A stretch of 64,000 nucleotides of DNA from Streptomyces tuirus (lineage in GTDB: Bacteria > Actinomycetota > Actinomycetes > Streptomycetales > Streptomycetaceae), in the NCBI RefSeq assembly GCF_014701095.1, contig NZ_AP023439.1, forward strand, positions 6,188,001 through 6,252,000. The letters are read 5' to 3'. A program made the translations under genes and the position numbers. The notes below the pieces were generated by a model that worked only from the letters and a program-made list of their open reading frames with translations, was not told the origin of the DNA and made no database searches. This document shows positions 51,538 to 61,596 of the stretch, one piece after another (positions within the stretch are counted from its first letter, which is position 1; each line of letters opens with the position of its first letter).

Positions 51538-52518
51538 CTACTTCGTCAGCGCGCCGACGAGGGCGTCGATGTACGCCTCCATCGACCCGGGACCGCCGAA
51601 CATCCAGATGCCGTCGGGCAGCCGGTGCACCTTGTCCGCCTTCACGAACGGCAGGGAGGTCCACACGGCGTTCTTCTTCAGCTGCCCGGAGAACGGGTTG
51701 CTGGACTTGTCGCCGTCGTTGCCTATGTAGGCGAACCGCACGTCCTTCGGCAGGGCGGTGAGGCCCTCGACGTCGGTGGTGCCGAGGCCGTAGGCCGGGT
51801 CGCCCTTCACCTTCCAGGCGTTCTTCAGGCCGAGCTGCTCGTTGACGGAGCCGATGAGGGAGCCGTCGGTGTACGGGCGCAGCGAGACCTGATTGGACGT
51901 CACATAGCCGTCGGCGAAGGCGATGCCGGTGCCGTCGAGCTCGGCGTCGGCGAGGGCCTTCTTGCCCTCGGCGACCTTGGCCTCGAAGTTCTTCCGGGCC
52001 GTCTTCGCCTTGGCGGTGGTGCCGGTGGCCTTGGCGATGAGGTCGAGGTTGGTGAACATCTGCCCGATCTGGTCGGAGGCGTCCGCCGACTTGATCTCCA
52101 GCACCGGGGCGATCTTCCGCAGCTGCTTGACGGCCGCGTCCGGCAGGTCGGAACTGGCCACGACGAGGTCGGGGGAGAGCGAGGCGATGGTGTCCATGCT
52201 CGGCTCGCCGCGCGTGCCGATGTCCTTCGGCTCGTTTTTCAGCGGGACGGCGGTGTCCCAGGTCTTGTAGCCCTTGACGTCGGCGACGCCGACCGGGTCG
52301 ACGCCGAGGGTGATGAGGCTCTCGACCTCGTTCCACTCGGTGGCGACGACCTTCTTCGCCGGGCCGTCCAGCGTGACCTTCGCGCCGGTGGAGTCAGTGA
52401 GGCTGATGGCCCCGGAGGTCTTCCCGGTGCTGTCGGCGGCCGGCTCGGTGGTGCCGCAGGCGGCGAGGGTGAGCGCCGCGGCGGTGGTGGTGGCCGCGGT
52501 GAGCAGGAGACGTCTCAT
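51538..52518 (-). CDS. Iron-siderophore ABC substrate-binding lipoprotein
   Basis: A 326-residue lipoprotein with lipobox LAAC (Cys21) and the two-lobed class III binding-protein fold: KKVVATEWNEVESLITLGVDPVGVADVKGYKTW at the first lobe and SPDLVVASSDLPDAAVKQLRKIAPVLEI. It captures ferric siderophore and delivers it to the fused permease. ATG overlaps the ATPase stop by 4 bp. Confidence 0.93.
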   Translation of the reverse strand: MRRLLLTAATTTAAALTLAACGTTEPAADSTGKTSGAISLTDSTGAKVTLDGPAKKVVATEWNEVESLITLGVDPVGVADVKGYKTWDTAVPLKNEPKDIGTRGEPSMDTIASLSPDLVVASSDLPDAAVKQLRKIAPVLEIKSADASDQIGQMFTNLDLIAKATGTTAKAKTARKNFEAKVAEGKKALADAELDGTGIAFADGYVTSNQVSLRPYTDGSLIGSVNEQLGLKNAWKVKGDPAYGLGTTDVEGLTALPKDVRFAYIGNDGDKSSNPFSGQLKKNAVWTSLPFVKADKVHRLPDGIWMFGGPGSMEAYIDALVGALTK

Positions 52519-53384
52519 GAGGTGGTGCCGAGCCTTTCGCTTCGGGTGGTGCGGGTGTGGTGCCGGCCGATCGGGCGGGTCCGCAGCCGGCCGGTGTGGG
52601 GGTCGGTGTCGACGTCGATCCGGATGCCGTAGACGGCGGTCAGCCGCTGCGGGGTCAGGACGTCCTCGGGCCGGCCGTCGGCGACGATCCGGCCCGCTTC
52701 GAGCAGCGTGATCCGGTCGGCCAGGGCCGCCGCCTGGTCGAGGTCGTGCAGCACGACCCCGACGGCGATCCCGTGGTCGTCCGCCAGGTCGCGGACGAGG
52801 TCGAGGAGTTCGATCTGGTAGCGCAGGTCGAGATAGGTCGTCGGCTCGTCCAGCAGCAGCACGCCGGTCTCCTGCGCGAGGCAGCTCGCGAGCCAGACCC
52901 GCTGCAACTGCCCGCCGGAGAGGTGGTCCGCGCCGCGCTCGGCGAGGTCGGTGACCCCGGTCAGCGCGAGCGCCCGCTCCACCGCGGCCGTGGCGTCCGG
53001 GTCCGGGCGGCCGAAGCGGCCCCGGTAGGGGTAGCGGCCGAACTCGACGACATCGCGCACGGTCAGCCCGCTGGGCGTGGGGCGGCCCTGCGTCAGCAGG
53101 GCCACGTACCGCGCGAACTCCCGGGCGGTCAGGGCGAGGCCGTCGGTGTCGCCGTCGATCCTGAGCTCGGCGCGGCGGGCCCGCTGCAACCGGGCGATGG
53201 TCCGCAGCAGCGTCGACTTGCCGCTGCCGTTGGGGCCGACCAGGACGGTCACCTCACCGGGCAGCAGCGCGATCGCCGCGTCGTGCACGACATCCGTGCC
53301 GTCGTACGACACGGTCACGCCGGTGGCCGACAGTTGATGCCCGCGCAGACGCGATCCGCCGGCGGGTTCTTCACCAGATCTCAC
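52515..53384 (-). CDS. Iron-siderophore ABC transporter ATPase (FepC/FecE-like)
   Basis: A 289-residue ATPase. Walker A GPNGSGKST (50-58), the Q-loop ALLTQGRPTPSGLTV, signature HLSGGQLQRVW and Walker B VLLLDEPTTYLDL are intact. It is the first gene of the operon; the GTG at 53384 lies only a few bases after the iron box and has no ribosome site, so either the mRNA is nearly leaderless or an internal start is used. The permease and binding protein follow. Confidence 0.93.
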   Translation of the reverse strand: MRSGEEPAGGSRLRGHQLSATGVTVSYDGTDVVHDAAIALLPGEVTVLVGPNGSGKSTLLRTIARLQRARRAELRIDGDTDGLALTAREFARYVALLTQGRPTPSGLTVRDVVEFGRYPYRGRFGRPDPDATAAVERALALTGVTDLAERGADHLSGGQLQRVWLASCLAQETGVLLLDEPTTYLDLRYQIELLDLVRDLADDHGIAVGVVLHDLDQAAALADRITLLEAGRIVADGRPEDVLTPQRLTAVYGIRIDVDTDPHTGRLRTRPIGRHHTRTTRSERLGTTS

Positions 53385-53389
53385 GCGGT

Positions 53390-53408
53390 GAAGGTTAGCC
53401 TAACCTAA
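53390..53408 (-). promoter_or_regulatory. Iron box (DmdR1/IdeR-type operator)
   Basis: TTAGGTTAGGCTAACCTTC on the minus strand matches the 19-bp actinobacterial iron-box consensus TTAGGTTAGGCTCACCTAA at 16 positions. It lies immediately upstream of the ABC ATPase start and probably overlaps the promoter core (TAGGCT could serve as -10). Iron-dependent repression of the importer operon is expected. Confidence 0.9.
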
Positions 53409-53557
53409 TATCGCCTTGACAAGAGGGTGCGGTGGCCGGATTCATCCGGTCCGCCGTGCCGCCGGGGACCACACCCGTGCGGTTGCCCCGACGGCCGGCC
53501 TGCCCGGCCTGGGTACTATGGCACCTTCGGATTCCGCCCTCCGGGGAGCCTTGGACC

Positions 53558-54472
53558 ATGCTCAGAGAGGTCACCGCGACCCGCTACGTCGAACCCCTGC
53601 GGTCCGGCGGCTCCGTCCCGGGAGTCGTCGAGGCGGACGACCTCGGCACCTACGTCGTGAAGTTCACCGGCTCCGCGCAGGGCCGCAAGGCGCTCGTCGC
53701 CGAGGTGATCGTCGGGGAACTGGCCCGTGCCCTGGGGCTGCGCTTCCCGGAACTCGTGCTGGTCCACTTCGACCCGGCGATCGCGGACCACGAACCCCAC
53801 CAGGAGGTACGGGACCTGCACGCGGCCAGCACGGGCGTGAACCTCGGCATGGATCACCTGCCGGGCGCCCGGGACTTCACCCCGGAGGTCGCCCGGGTCT
53901 TCCCCGTGGACCCGCTGGAGGCCGGGAGGATCGTCTGGCTCGACGCGCTGACCGTGAACGTCGACCGTACGGTGCACAGCTCCAACCTGATGGTCTGGCC
54001 CACCCTCGGCGTCGCACCCTCGCGCCTGTGGCTGATCGACCACGGCGCCGCCCTGGTCTTCCACCACCGCTGGGACGCCACCGACCCCCGCAAGGCCTAC
54101 GACTTCCGGCACCACGCCCTCGGCCACTACGGGCCCGACGTCCGGGCCGCCGACGCCGAGCTGGCGCCCCGCGTCACCGAGGAGCTGCTGCGGGACATCC
54201 TCGCGGAGGTCCCGGACGCCTGGCTCGCGGACGAGCCGGGCTTCAGTACCGCGGACGAGGTGCGCGAGGCGTACGTGACCTACCTCCGCACCCGCGCGGA
54301 GGCCTCCGCGGACTGGCTGCCCACCGGCTTTCCCACCCGGGAGGAGCTCGCCGCCGAGGAGGCCCTCCGGGCGGCGAGGAACCAGCAAGGACGCCCCGCG
54401 TGGCTCAAGCAGGTGCCCGACCTGCACGGCAAGCCCGCGGCCGAGCAGGATTGGACGGTGCACCTCGGATGA
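53558..54472 (+). CDS. HipA-like kinase domain protein (HipA_2 type)
   Basis: A 304-residue protein. The segments GTYVVKFTGSAQGRKALVAEVIVGELARALGLRFPEL (ATP-grip lysine), VWLDALTVNVDRTVHSSNLMVW and RLWLIDHGAALVFHHRW (Mg-binding Asp, D-H-G) fit the HipA-family kinases that occur without a HipB antitoxin. No toxin-antitoxin partner is seen here. The ATG at 53558 is preferred over an upstream GTG at 53432 because the family starts near MLREVTATRYVEPL. It overlaps the next gene by 4 bp. Confidence 0.8.
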   Translation: MLREVTATRYVEPLRSGGSVPGVVEADDLGTYVVKFTGSAQGRKALVAEVIVGELARALGLRFPELVLVHFDPAIADHEPHQEVRDLHAASTGVNLGMDHLPGARDFTPEVARVFPVDPLEAGRIVWLDALTVNVDRTVHSSNLMVWPTLGVAPSRLWLIDHGAALVFHHRWDATDPRKAYDFRHHALGHYGPDVRAADAELAPRVTEELLRDILAEVPDAWLADEPGFSTADEVREAYVTYLRTRAEASADWLPTGFPTREELAAEEALRAARNQQGRPAWLKQVPDLHGKPAAEQDWTVHLG

Positions 54473-54744
54473 CGGACGTACAGCGGGTCGAGATCGAGTA
54501 CTGCACCCAATGCCGCTGGCTGCCCCGCGCGGCCTGGCTGGCGCAGGAGTTGCTGACCACCTTCGAAACCGAACTGACGGAACTGGCCCTGAAGCCCGGC
54601 ACGGGCGGGGTGTTCGTGGTCCGCGTCGGCGACGAGGTCGTCTGGGACCGCCGGGAGCAGGGCTTCCCCGAGCCGACGGCCGTGAAGAGGGCCGTACGCG
54701 ACCGAGTGGCCCCGGGCAGGACCCTGGGCCACTCGGAGCGGTAG
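54469..54744 (+). CDS. SelT/SelW/SelH-family selenoprotein-like (Rdx) protein
   Basis: A 91-residue thioredoxin-like Rdx protein. CTQC at residues 12-15 in EIEYCTQCRWLPRAAWLAQELL is the Cys version of the SelW redox motif, followed by the typical GGVFVVRVGDEVVWDRREQGFPEPTAVKRAVRD strand-loop-helix. It is translationally coupled to the HipA-like kinase gene (ATGA), an unusual partner. The redox target is unknown. Confidence 0.88.
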   Translation: MTDVQRVEIEYCTQCRWLPRAAWLAQELLTTFETELTELALKPGTGGVFVVRVGDEVVWDRREQGFPEPTAVKRAVRDRVAPGRTLGHSER

Positions 54745-54754
54745 CGGCTGCCGC

Positions 54755-56380
<1,626 letters not shown>

Positions 56381-56484
56381 GAACGGTCACTTCCTTCAGC
56401 GAGCTGTGAAGACGAGCCGGCGCTTGGCACCGGGTGCCAGTCTTCCCGGATACGGCGTTCGGCGCCCGGGGAGCAGTCGGGCGC

Positions 56485-56538
56485 TTCTGAACAGTGGATA
56501 CTAGTTTCCTCATAGTGGAAGTTCAATCGTCTGTTGAT
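56485..56538 (-). promoter_or_regulatory. aceB promoter with tandem AllR-type boxes and TCAACA element
   Basis: Minus strand: -35 TTGAAC (56521-56526) and -10 TAGTAT (56498-56503), 17 bp apart. One box (TTCCTCATAGTGGAA, plus strand, 56506-56520) fills the spacer and a second (TTCTGAACAGTGGAT, 56485-56499) overlaps the -10; centres are 21 bp apart. Upstream the -35 is part of TCAACA-N5-TTGA (56524-56538 region), as at the urate and allB promoters. Confidence 0.75.
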
Positions 56539-56586
56539 GTCGAGATTCTCAGGGTCGAGGCAAGGTGGCGCTCCGTGCCACCCCGT

Positions 56587-57201
56587 TCACTCCAGGTGGG
56601 CCAGATCGGCTTCGGTGTCGATGTCGAAGGGCCGGGCGACGTCCCCGCACTCGACGAGGGCGATCGCCGTCCGGTGCTCCGTCAGATAGGCGCGTGCCCC
56701 CCGGTCCCCGGTCGCGGTCGCGGCGATGCCCGCCCAGTGGGCGGCGCCGAACAGCACCGGATGGCCGCGCACGCCGTCGTACGCGGCGCAGACGAGCGAC
56801 TCCTCGCCCTCGTACGCCGCGAGGACCCGGGCCACCGCCTCGGGTCCGATGCCGGGCTGGTCGACGAGCGACACCAGGGCGGCCCGCGCGCCCGTGCCGG
56901 CGAGCGAGTCGAGCCCGGCGCGCAGGGAACTCCCCATCCCCTGCTCCCAGTCCGGGTTGTCCACCAGGATGCAGCCCGGCAGTGAGGCCCGCGCGCGCAC
57001 GTCGCCGGCCTGCGCGCCCAGGACCACGTGGACGGTCGCGCAGCCGCCCTCCCGCAGCATCCGCACCGCGTGCTCCACCAGGGGCCGTCCCCGATGGGGG
57101 AGCAGTGCCTTGGGCCGCCCGCCGAGCCGCCGCCCGCCACCGGCCGCGAGCAGCAGTCCCGCGACCGCTCGTGCCTCGCCCGTCGTCTCCCGTGTCGTCA
57201 T
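56587..57201 (-). CDS. Molybdenum cofactor nucleotidyltransferase (MocA/MobA-like)
   Basis: A 204-residue NTP transferase. The motif LLLAAGGGRRLGGRPKALL (16-34) with Lys31, and LVDQPGIGPEAVARVL with the metal-binding Asp are typical of MocA (CTP:molybdopterin cytidylyltransferase). Such genes support xanthine dehydrogenase, whose cofactor is molybdopterin cytosine dinucleotide, but no xdh genes lie in this window. It lies upstream of aceB on the same strand, with the AllR boxes of aceB in between. The ATG at 57199-57201 follows AGGAG. Confidence 0.85.
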   Translation of the reverse strand: MTTRETTGEARAVAGLLLAAGGGRRLGGRPKALLPHRGRPLVEHAVRMLREGGCATVHVVLGAQAGDVRARASLPGCILVDNPDWEQGMGSSLRAGLDSLAGTGARAALVSLVDQPGIGPEAVARVLAAYEGEESLVCAAYDGVRGHPVLFGAAHWAGIAATATGDRGARAYLTEHRTAIALVECGDVARPFDIDTEADLAHLE

Positions 57202-57346
57202 GGCTCCTGCATACCGCACGCCCCGCACGGGGGTGCGACGGCGCCGGGTCCGCGTCGCACGGGCGTGCGCCTCGGGCCAGAAAGTCACTCAGCGAGACAA
57301 GTCGATGACGCAATGGTCTGGCGCCCGGTGGCCCACGTCGTTTACT

Positions 57347-57396
57347 GTCCCCGCACCGACCGGCCGGGCGCCCGACTCCTGCCCGGTGCGGGGGAC
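57347..57396 (+). promoter_or_regulatory. Leader hairpins upstream of DUF5955 gene
   Basis: An outer stem (57347-57358 with 57384-57396, one bulge) and an inner stem CCGGGC (57364-57369) / GCCCGG (57381-57386) use overlapping bases, so they are mutually exclusive. They lie 48-97 bp upstream of the GTG. An attenuator is possible but unproven. Confidence 0.35.
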
Positions 57397-57443
57397 TTCG
57401 CGTCGGAAGGGCAGGCGCACGACGAGGTGCGAGGGGGAGGACT

Positions 57444-57773
57444 GTGTTGCGGAGCGTCGAGCAGAAGCGGCAGGGGCCTTTGGCCGGCGGCGACGAGGAC
57501 CCGCGCGTGACGGAGCTGCGCTCCGCGGTGTCCCGGTTACGCCGCCGACTGGCCGCCCATCCCGGCGAGTTCGCCGACCGGACCATCGCCGAGGAGGAAC
57601 TGGCCGCGCTGGCGGCCATGGCCGCCGACGGCACCCCCGAGATCCCCTGCCTGCGCCGCTCCCTCCTGCTGCTCGCGGGCGCGATCGGCTCCATGAGCGC
57701 CCTGTCCGCGGACCTCACGGAGGTCCGGCGGGCGGTCGACCTCTTCGGAGGCCCGGTGCGGGGCCAGGGCTAG
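57444..57773 (+). CDS. DUF5955 family protein
   Basis: A 109-residue cytoplasmic protein (VTELRSAVSRLRRRLAAHPGEFADRTIAEEELAALAAM then LRRSLLLLAGAIGSMSALSADLTEVRRAVDLFG). I recognise it as the Streptomyces family named DUF5955, function unknown. The GTG at 57444 is only 3 bp after GGGGGAGG, so the TTG at 57447 is also possible. It is convergent with allR. Confidence 0.8.
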   Translation: MLRSVEQKRQGPLAGGDEDPRVTELRSAVSRLRRRLAAHPGEFADRTIAEEELAALAAMAADGTPEIPCLRRSLLLLAGAIGSMSALSADLTEVRRAVDLFGGPVRGQG

Positions 57774-57931
57774 GCCGGCATGACACGCCGGTCCCCGCGC
57801 TCCCTGACCCGGACGGGCAGGGCCCAGGGGGATGACCGGACCTATCCGGACCGTAGGCCCCACGCCGCGGGGCGCCGCCCCGGGTTCGTCAGGGCCGGCG
57901 GCCGGGCGCGGAGTGCTGCGGTCCGGCGCCG

Positions 57932-58729
57932 TTACGCCGGGCTCTGGCTCGCGAGTGCCTCGGACAGTTCCCCGGCGACCTGCTGGAGCACCGGCACGAT
58001 CTTGTCCGTCGCCGCCTCCGTCACCCGGCCCGCCGGGCCGGAGATGGAGATGGCCGCTGCGGTGGGGGAGTCGGGCACCGGCACCGCGAGGCAGCGGACC
58101 CCGATCTCCTGCTCGTTGTCGTCGATGGCGTAGCCCTGCCGGCGCACGTCCTCCAGGGCCGCGAGGAAGCCGTCGGCCGTCGTGATCGTCTTCTCCGTCG
58201 CGGCGGGCATGCCCGTACGGGAGAGCAGGGCCCGCACCTCCTCCGGCGGGAAACCGGCGAGCAGGGCCTTGCCCACGCCCGTGGAGTGCGGCAGCACCCG
58301 CCGGCCGACCTCCGTGAACATGCGCATCGAGTGCTTCGACGGCACCTGCGCGACGTAGACGATCTCGTCCCCGTCCAGCAGCGCCATGTTCGCCGTCTCG
58401 CCGGTCTCCTCGACGAGCCGCGCCAGGTACGGCCGTGCCCAGGTGCCCAGCAGCCGGGCGGCCGACTCGCCGAGGCGGATCAGGCGCGGGCCGAGCGCGT
58501 ACCGCCGGTTGGGCTGCTGACGTACGTACCCGCAGGCCACCAGCGTGCGCATCAGACGGTGGATGGTCGGCAGGGGGAGCCCGCTGCTCGCGGACAGCTC
58601 GCTCAGGCCGACCTCGCCACCCGCGTCCGCCATCCGTTCGAGCAGGTCGAAGGCGCGCTCCAGGGACTGGACGCCGCCGTTGGCGGAGGACCGGGCGGAG
58701 CCGGTGGTGCTGGCGCTGGACGTCGGCAC
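57932..58729 (-). CDS. allR: IclR-family repressor of allantoin/glyoxylate genes
   Basis: A 265-residue regulator. Residues about 20-80 form the winged helix (VQSLERAFDLLERMADAGGEVGLSELSASSGLPLPTIHRLMRTL) and about 90-255 the IclR effector domain (GKALLAGFPPEEV, ISISGPAGRV). In Streptomyces coelicolor the equivalent gene, allR, encodes a repressor of allantoin and glyoxylate genes that responds to allantoate (from memory). Here it lies divergent from allB, and matching palindromes occur at its own and four other promoters. The operator assignment rests on position and sequence. Confidence 0.9.
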   Translation of the reverse strand: MPTSSASTTGSARSSANGGVQSLERAFDLLERMADAGGEVGLSELSASSGLPLPTIHRLMRTLVACGYVRQQPNRRYALGPRLIRLGESAARLLGTWARPYLARLVEETGETANMALLDGDEIVYVAQVPSKHSMRMFTEVGRRVLPHSTGVGKALLAGFPPEEVRALLSRTGMPAATEKTITTADGFLAALEDVRRQGYAIDDNEQEIGVRCLAVPVPDSPTAAAISISGPAGRVTEAATDKIVPVLQQVAGELSEALASQSPA

Positions 58730-58807
58730 GGCGCGTTCCTTTCGGGCGGGCGGGAAGGGCAGAGCCTACCCGGCGGTCGGTTGACTCCCCGCTTGTACGT
58801 AGCTACG

Positions 58808-58850
58808 TTCTGCGTACTGGAAGTTTAATTCCGCTTCGTGGAAACGTCCA
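58808..58850 (-). promoter_or_regulatory. allR promoter with tandem AllR-type boxes
   Basis: Minus strand: -35 TGGACG (58845-58850) and -10 TAAACT (58822-58827), 17 bp apart. Box TTCCGCTTCGTGGAA (58829-58843) lies within the spacer and box TTCTGCGTACTGGAA (58808-58822) abuts the -10; centres 21 bp apart. The layout is the same as at aceB, so autorepression is likely. Confidence 0.75.
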
Positions 58851-58914
58851 GGACTTTCGCCGAAGGGCGCCGGAGTCCAGTCTGCCCTTGACGGCATGGA
58901 AGAGGGAGTGAAGA

Positions 58915-58957
58915 CTCCTTCAACAGAAAGTTGAATTCCGTTACGCGGAAGTAAGGG
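58915..58957 (+). promoter_or_regulatory. allB promoter with AllR-type boxes and TTCAAC palindrome
   Basis: A perfect box TTCCGTTACGCGGAA (58936-58950) follows directly on the palindrome TTCAAC-N5-GTTGAA (58919-58935), whose right half provides the -35 (TTGAAT, 58931-58936). A weaker box CTCCTTCAACAGAAA (58915-58929) is centred 21 bp upstream. A possible -10 TAAGGG (58952-58957) would start transcription at or near the GTG at 58964, so the mRNA may be leaderless. Confidence 0.7.
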
Positions 58958-58963
58958 GTTCGG

Positions 58964-60304
58964 GTGTCCGACGCTGAACTGGTGCTGCGCTCGACGCGAG
59001 TCATCACCCCCGAAGGAACGCGGGCCGCGTCCGTCGCGGTCACCGACGGCACCATCACGGCCGTCCTCCCGCACGACGCGCCCCTCCCCGCAGGCGCTCG
59101 CCTGGAGGACCTGGGCGACCACGTCCTGCTGCCCGGCCTCGTCGACACGCACGTGCACGTCAACGATCCCGGCCGCACCGAGTGGGAGGGCTTCTGGACC
59201 GCCACCCGCGCCGCGGCGGCCGGTGGCATCACCACCCTCGTCGACATGCCCCTGAACTCCCTCCCGCCGACCACGACCGTCCCGCACCTGCGGATCAAGC
59301 AGCAGGTCGCCGCCGACAAGGCGCACATCGACGTCGGCTTCTGGGGCGGCGCCCTGCCCGACAACGTCAAGGAGCTCCGCCCGCTGCACGAGGCCGGTGT
59401 GTTCGGCTTCAAGGCGTTCCTGTCACCCTCCGGCGTGGACGAGTTCCCGCACCTGGAGCCCGACTTGCTCGCCCGCACCATGGCCGAGATCGCCGCCTTC
59501 GACGGCCTGCTCATCGTGCACGCCGAGGACCCCCACCTGCTCGCCTCCGCCCCGCAGCAACCGGGCCCGAAGTACGCCGACTTCCTCGCCTCCCGCCCCC
59601 GGGACGCCGAGGACACCGCCATCGCCCGGCTCATCCGCGAGGCGAAGGCCCTCGACGCGCGCGTGCACGTGCTGCACCTGTCCTCCAGCGACGCCCTGCC
59701 GATGATCGCCGAGGCGCGTGCCGAGGGCGTCCGCATCACCGTGGAGACCTGCCCCCACTACCTGACCCTCACCGCCGAGGAAGTCCCCGACGGCGCCAGC
59801 GAGTTCAAGTGCTGCCCGCCCATCCGTGAGGCCGCCAACCAGGACCTGCTCTGGCAGGCCCTCGCCGACGGCACCATCGACTGCGTCGTCACCGACCACT
59901 CCCCGTCCACGGCCGACCTGAAGACCGACGACTTCGCGACGGCCTGGGGCGGCATCTCCGGACTCCAGCTGAGCCTGGCCGCGGTGTGGACGGAGGCCCG
60001 CAGGCGCGGGCACGGCCTGGAGGACGTGGTGCGCTGGATGTCGGCGCGCACCTGCGAACTGGTCGGGCTCGACGACCGCAAGGGCGCCATCGCGGTGGGC
60101 CGCGACGCCGACTTCGCCGTCCTCGCCCCCGACGAGACCTTCACCGTCGACCCGGTGGCCCTCCAGCACCGCAACCGCGTCACGGCGTACGCCGGCAGGA
60201 CCCTGCACGGCGTCGTGAAGTCCACCTGGCTGCGCGGGCAGCGCATCGTCGCGGACGGCGAGTTCACCGAACCGAAGGGGCTGCTCCTCACCCGGACCCA
60301 CTGA
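58964..60304 (+). CDS. allB: Allantoinase
   Basis: A 446-residue cyclic amidohydrolase that opens allantoin to allantoate. The binuclear metal site is visible: DTHVHVNDPGRTEWEGF (His63, His65), the carboxylated Lys150 in VFGFKAFLSPSG, the later histidines in HAEDPH and LHLSSSDAL, and the Asp in TDHSPS. It is read with allantoicase from a promoter with AllR-type boxes; only 34 bp separate the two genes. Confidence 0.96.
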   Translation: MSDAELVLRSTRVITPEGTRAASVAVTDGTITAVLPHDAPLPAGARLEDLGDHVLLPGLVDTHVHVNDPGRTEWEGFWTATRAAAAGGITTLVDMPLNSLPPTTTVPHLRIKQQVAADKAHIDVGFWGGALPDNVKELRPLHEAGVFGFKAFLSPSGVDEFPHLEPDLLARTMAEIAAFDGLLIVHAEDPHLLASAPQQPGPKYADFLASRPRDAEDTAIARLIREAKALDARVHVLHLSSSDALPMIAEARAEGVRITVETCPHYLTLTAEEVPDGASEFKCCPPIREAANQDLLWQALADGTIDCVVTDHSPSTADLKTDDFATAWGGISGLQLSLAAVWTEARRRGHGLEDVVRWMSARTCELVGLDDRKGAIAVGRDADFAVLAPDETFTVDPVALQHRNRVTAYAGRTLHGVVKSTWLRGQRIVADGEFTEPKGLLLTRTH

Positions 60305-60338
60305 AATCCCACCGACCCGAAAGGCAGATCTGATCACC

Positions 60339-61454
60339 GTGACGGCGATTCCCAGCTTCACCGGCGACGCGAGCCCCTACGGAGGCGGCGACCCGTACGC
60401 GGACTACCGCACCGCCGACTTCCCCTTCACCCAGTACGCCGACCTCGCCGACCGGCGCCTCGGAGCCGGTGTCATCGCCGCCAACGACGAGTTCTTCGCC
60501 CAGCGCGAGAACCTGCTGGTGCCCGAGCCCGCCGAGTTCGACCCCGAGCACTTCGGCCACAAGGGCAAGATCATGGACGGCTGGGAGACCCGCCGCCGCC
60601 GCGGCGCCTCCGCCGACCACCCCTGGCCGGCCGACGACGACCACGACTGGGCCCTGGTCCGCCTCGGCGCCCCGGGCGTGATCCGCGGGATCGTCGTCGA
60701 CACCGCCCACTTCCGCGGCAACTACCCGCAGGCCGTGTCCGTCGAGGGCACCCGCGTCCCGGGCTCGCCGTCGCCCGAGGAACTCCTCGGGGACGACGTG
60801 AAGTGGACGACCCTCGTCCCGCGCACCGCGGTCGGCGGCCACGCGGCGAACGGTTTCGCCGTCGCCGCCGAGCAGTGCTTCACGCATCTCAGGGTCAAGC
60901 AGCACCCCGACGGCGGCATCGCCCGCCTGCGCGTCCACGGCGAGGTCGTCCCCGACCCCGCGTGGCTGGAGGCGCTGGGCACCTTCGACGTCGTCGCCCT
61001 GGAGAACGGCGGCCGGGCCGAGGACGCCTCCAACCTCTTCTACTCGCCCGCCTCCAACACCATCCAGCCGGGCCGCTCCCGCAAGATGGACGACGGCTGG
61101 GAGACCCGCCGCCGGCGCGACCGGGGCCACGACTGGATCCGCTACCGGCTCACCGCCCAGGCCCAGATCCGCGCCCTGGAGATCGACACCGCCTACCTCA
61201 AGGGCAACAGCGCCGGCTGGGCGTCGGTGTCCGTCAGGGACGGCGAGGACGGCGAGTGGCAGGAGATCCTGCCCCGCACCCGCCTCCAGCCCGACACCAA
61301 CCACCGCTTCGTCCTGCCGGCTCCGGCCGTCGGCACGCACGCGCGCGTGGACATCTACCCGGACGGCGGCATCTCCAGGCTCCGCCTGTTCGGCTCCCTG
61401 ACCCCGGAGGGCACGAGCCGCCTGGCGGCCCGCCATCAGGAGCTCGGCGGCTGA
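60339..61454 (+). CDS. alc: Allantoicase
   Basis: A 371-residue enzyme that splits allantoate into ureidoglycolate and urea. It is built of two allantoicase domains, each with a K-(I/M)-x-DGWETRRRR signature (residues about 76-88 and 249-261) and a galactose-binding-like fold. GTG start; the only ribosome site in view is AAGG 15 bp upstream, which is weak. Choosing the urea-releasing allantoicase route instead of allantoate amidohydrolase means a ureidoglycolate lyase is needed; it is not in the window. Confidence 0.95.
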   Translation: MTAIPSFTGDASPYGGGDPYADYRTADFPFTQYADLADRRLGAGVIAANDEFFAQRENLLVPEPAEFDPEHFGHKGKIMDGWETRRRRGASADHPWPADDDHDWALVRLGAPGVIRGIVVDTAHFRGNYPQAVSVEGTRVPGSPSPEELLGDDVKWTTLVPRTAVGGHAANGFAVAAEQCFTHLRVKQHPDGGIARLRVHGEVVPDPAWLEALGTFDVVALENGGRAEDASNLFYSPASNTIQPGRSRKMDDGWETRRRRDRGHDWIRYRLTAQAQIRALEIDTAYLKGNSAGWASVSVRDGEDGEWQEILPRTRLQPDTNHRFVLPAPAVGTHARVDIYPDGGISRLRLFGSLTPEGTSRLAARHQELGG

Positions 61455-61460
61455 CCCGAC

Positions 61461-61511
61461 CCGTGAGACCCGTGGGGCCGTGAGACCCGTGGGGCCGTGA
61501 GACCCGTGGGG
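61461..61511. repeat. Three perfect 17-bp tandem repeats
   Basis: The unit CCGTGAGACCCGTGGGG occurs three times without change (61461-61477, 61478-61494, 61495-61511), 7 bp after the allantoicase stop. A short inverted repeat CACCGG/CCGGTG follows. It could be a variable-number repeat. Confidence 0.9.
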
Positions 61512-61596
61512 CGCACCGGCCGGACAGCACCGGTGTGCCCCGCGTACTGCACGGCGTACATGCCTGGCGGGGAGCACCTTTCACGCCGCGCGTGCC

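Noticed and set aside
53558..54744. HipBA toxin-antitoxin system
   Set aside because: There is no HipB-like HTH gene; the neighbour is a SelW-type redox protein.
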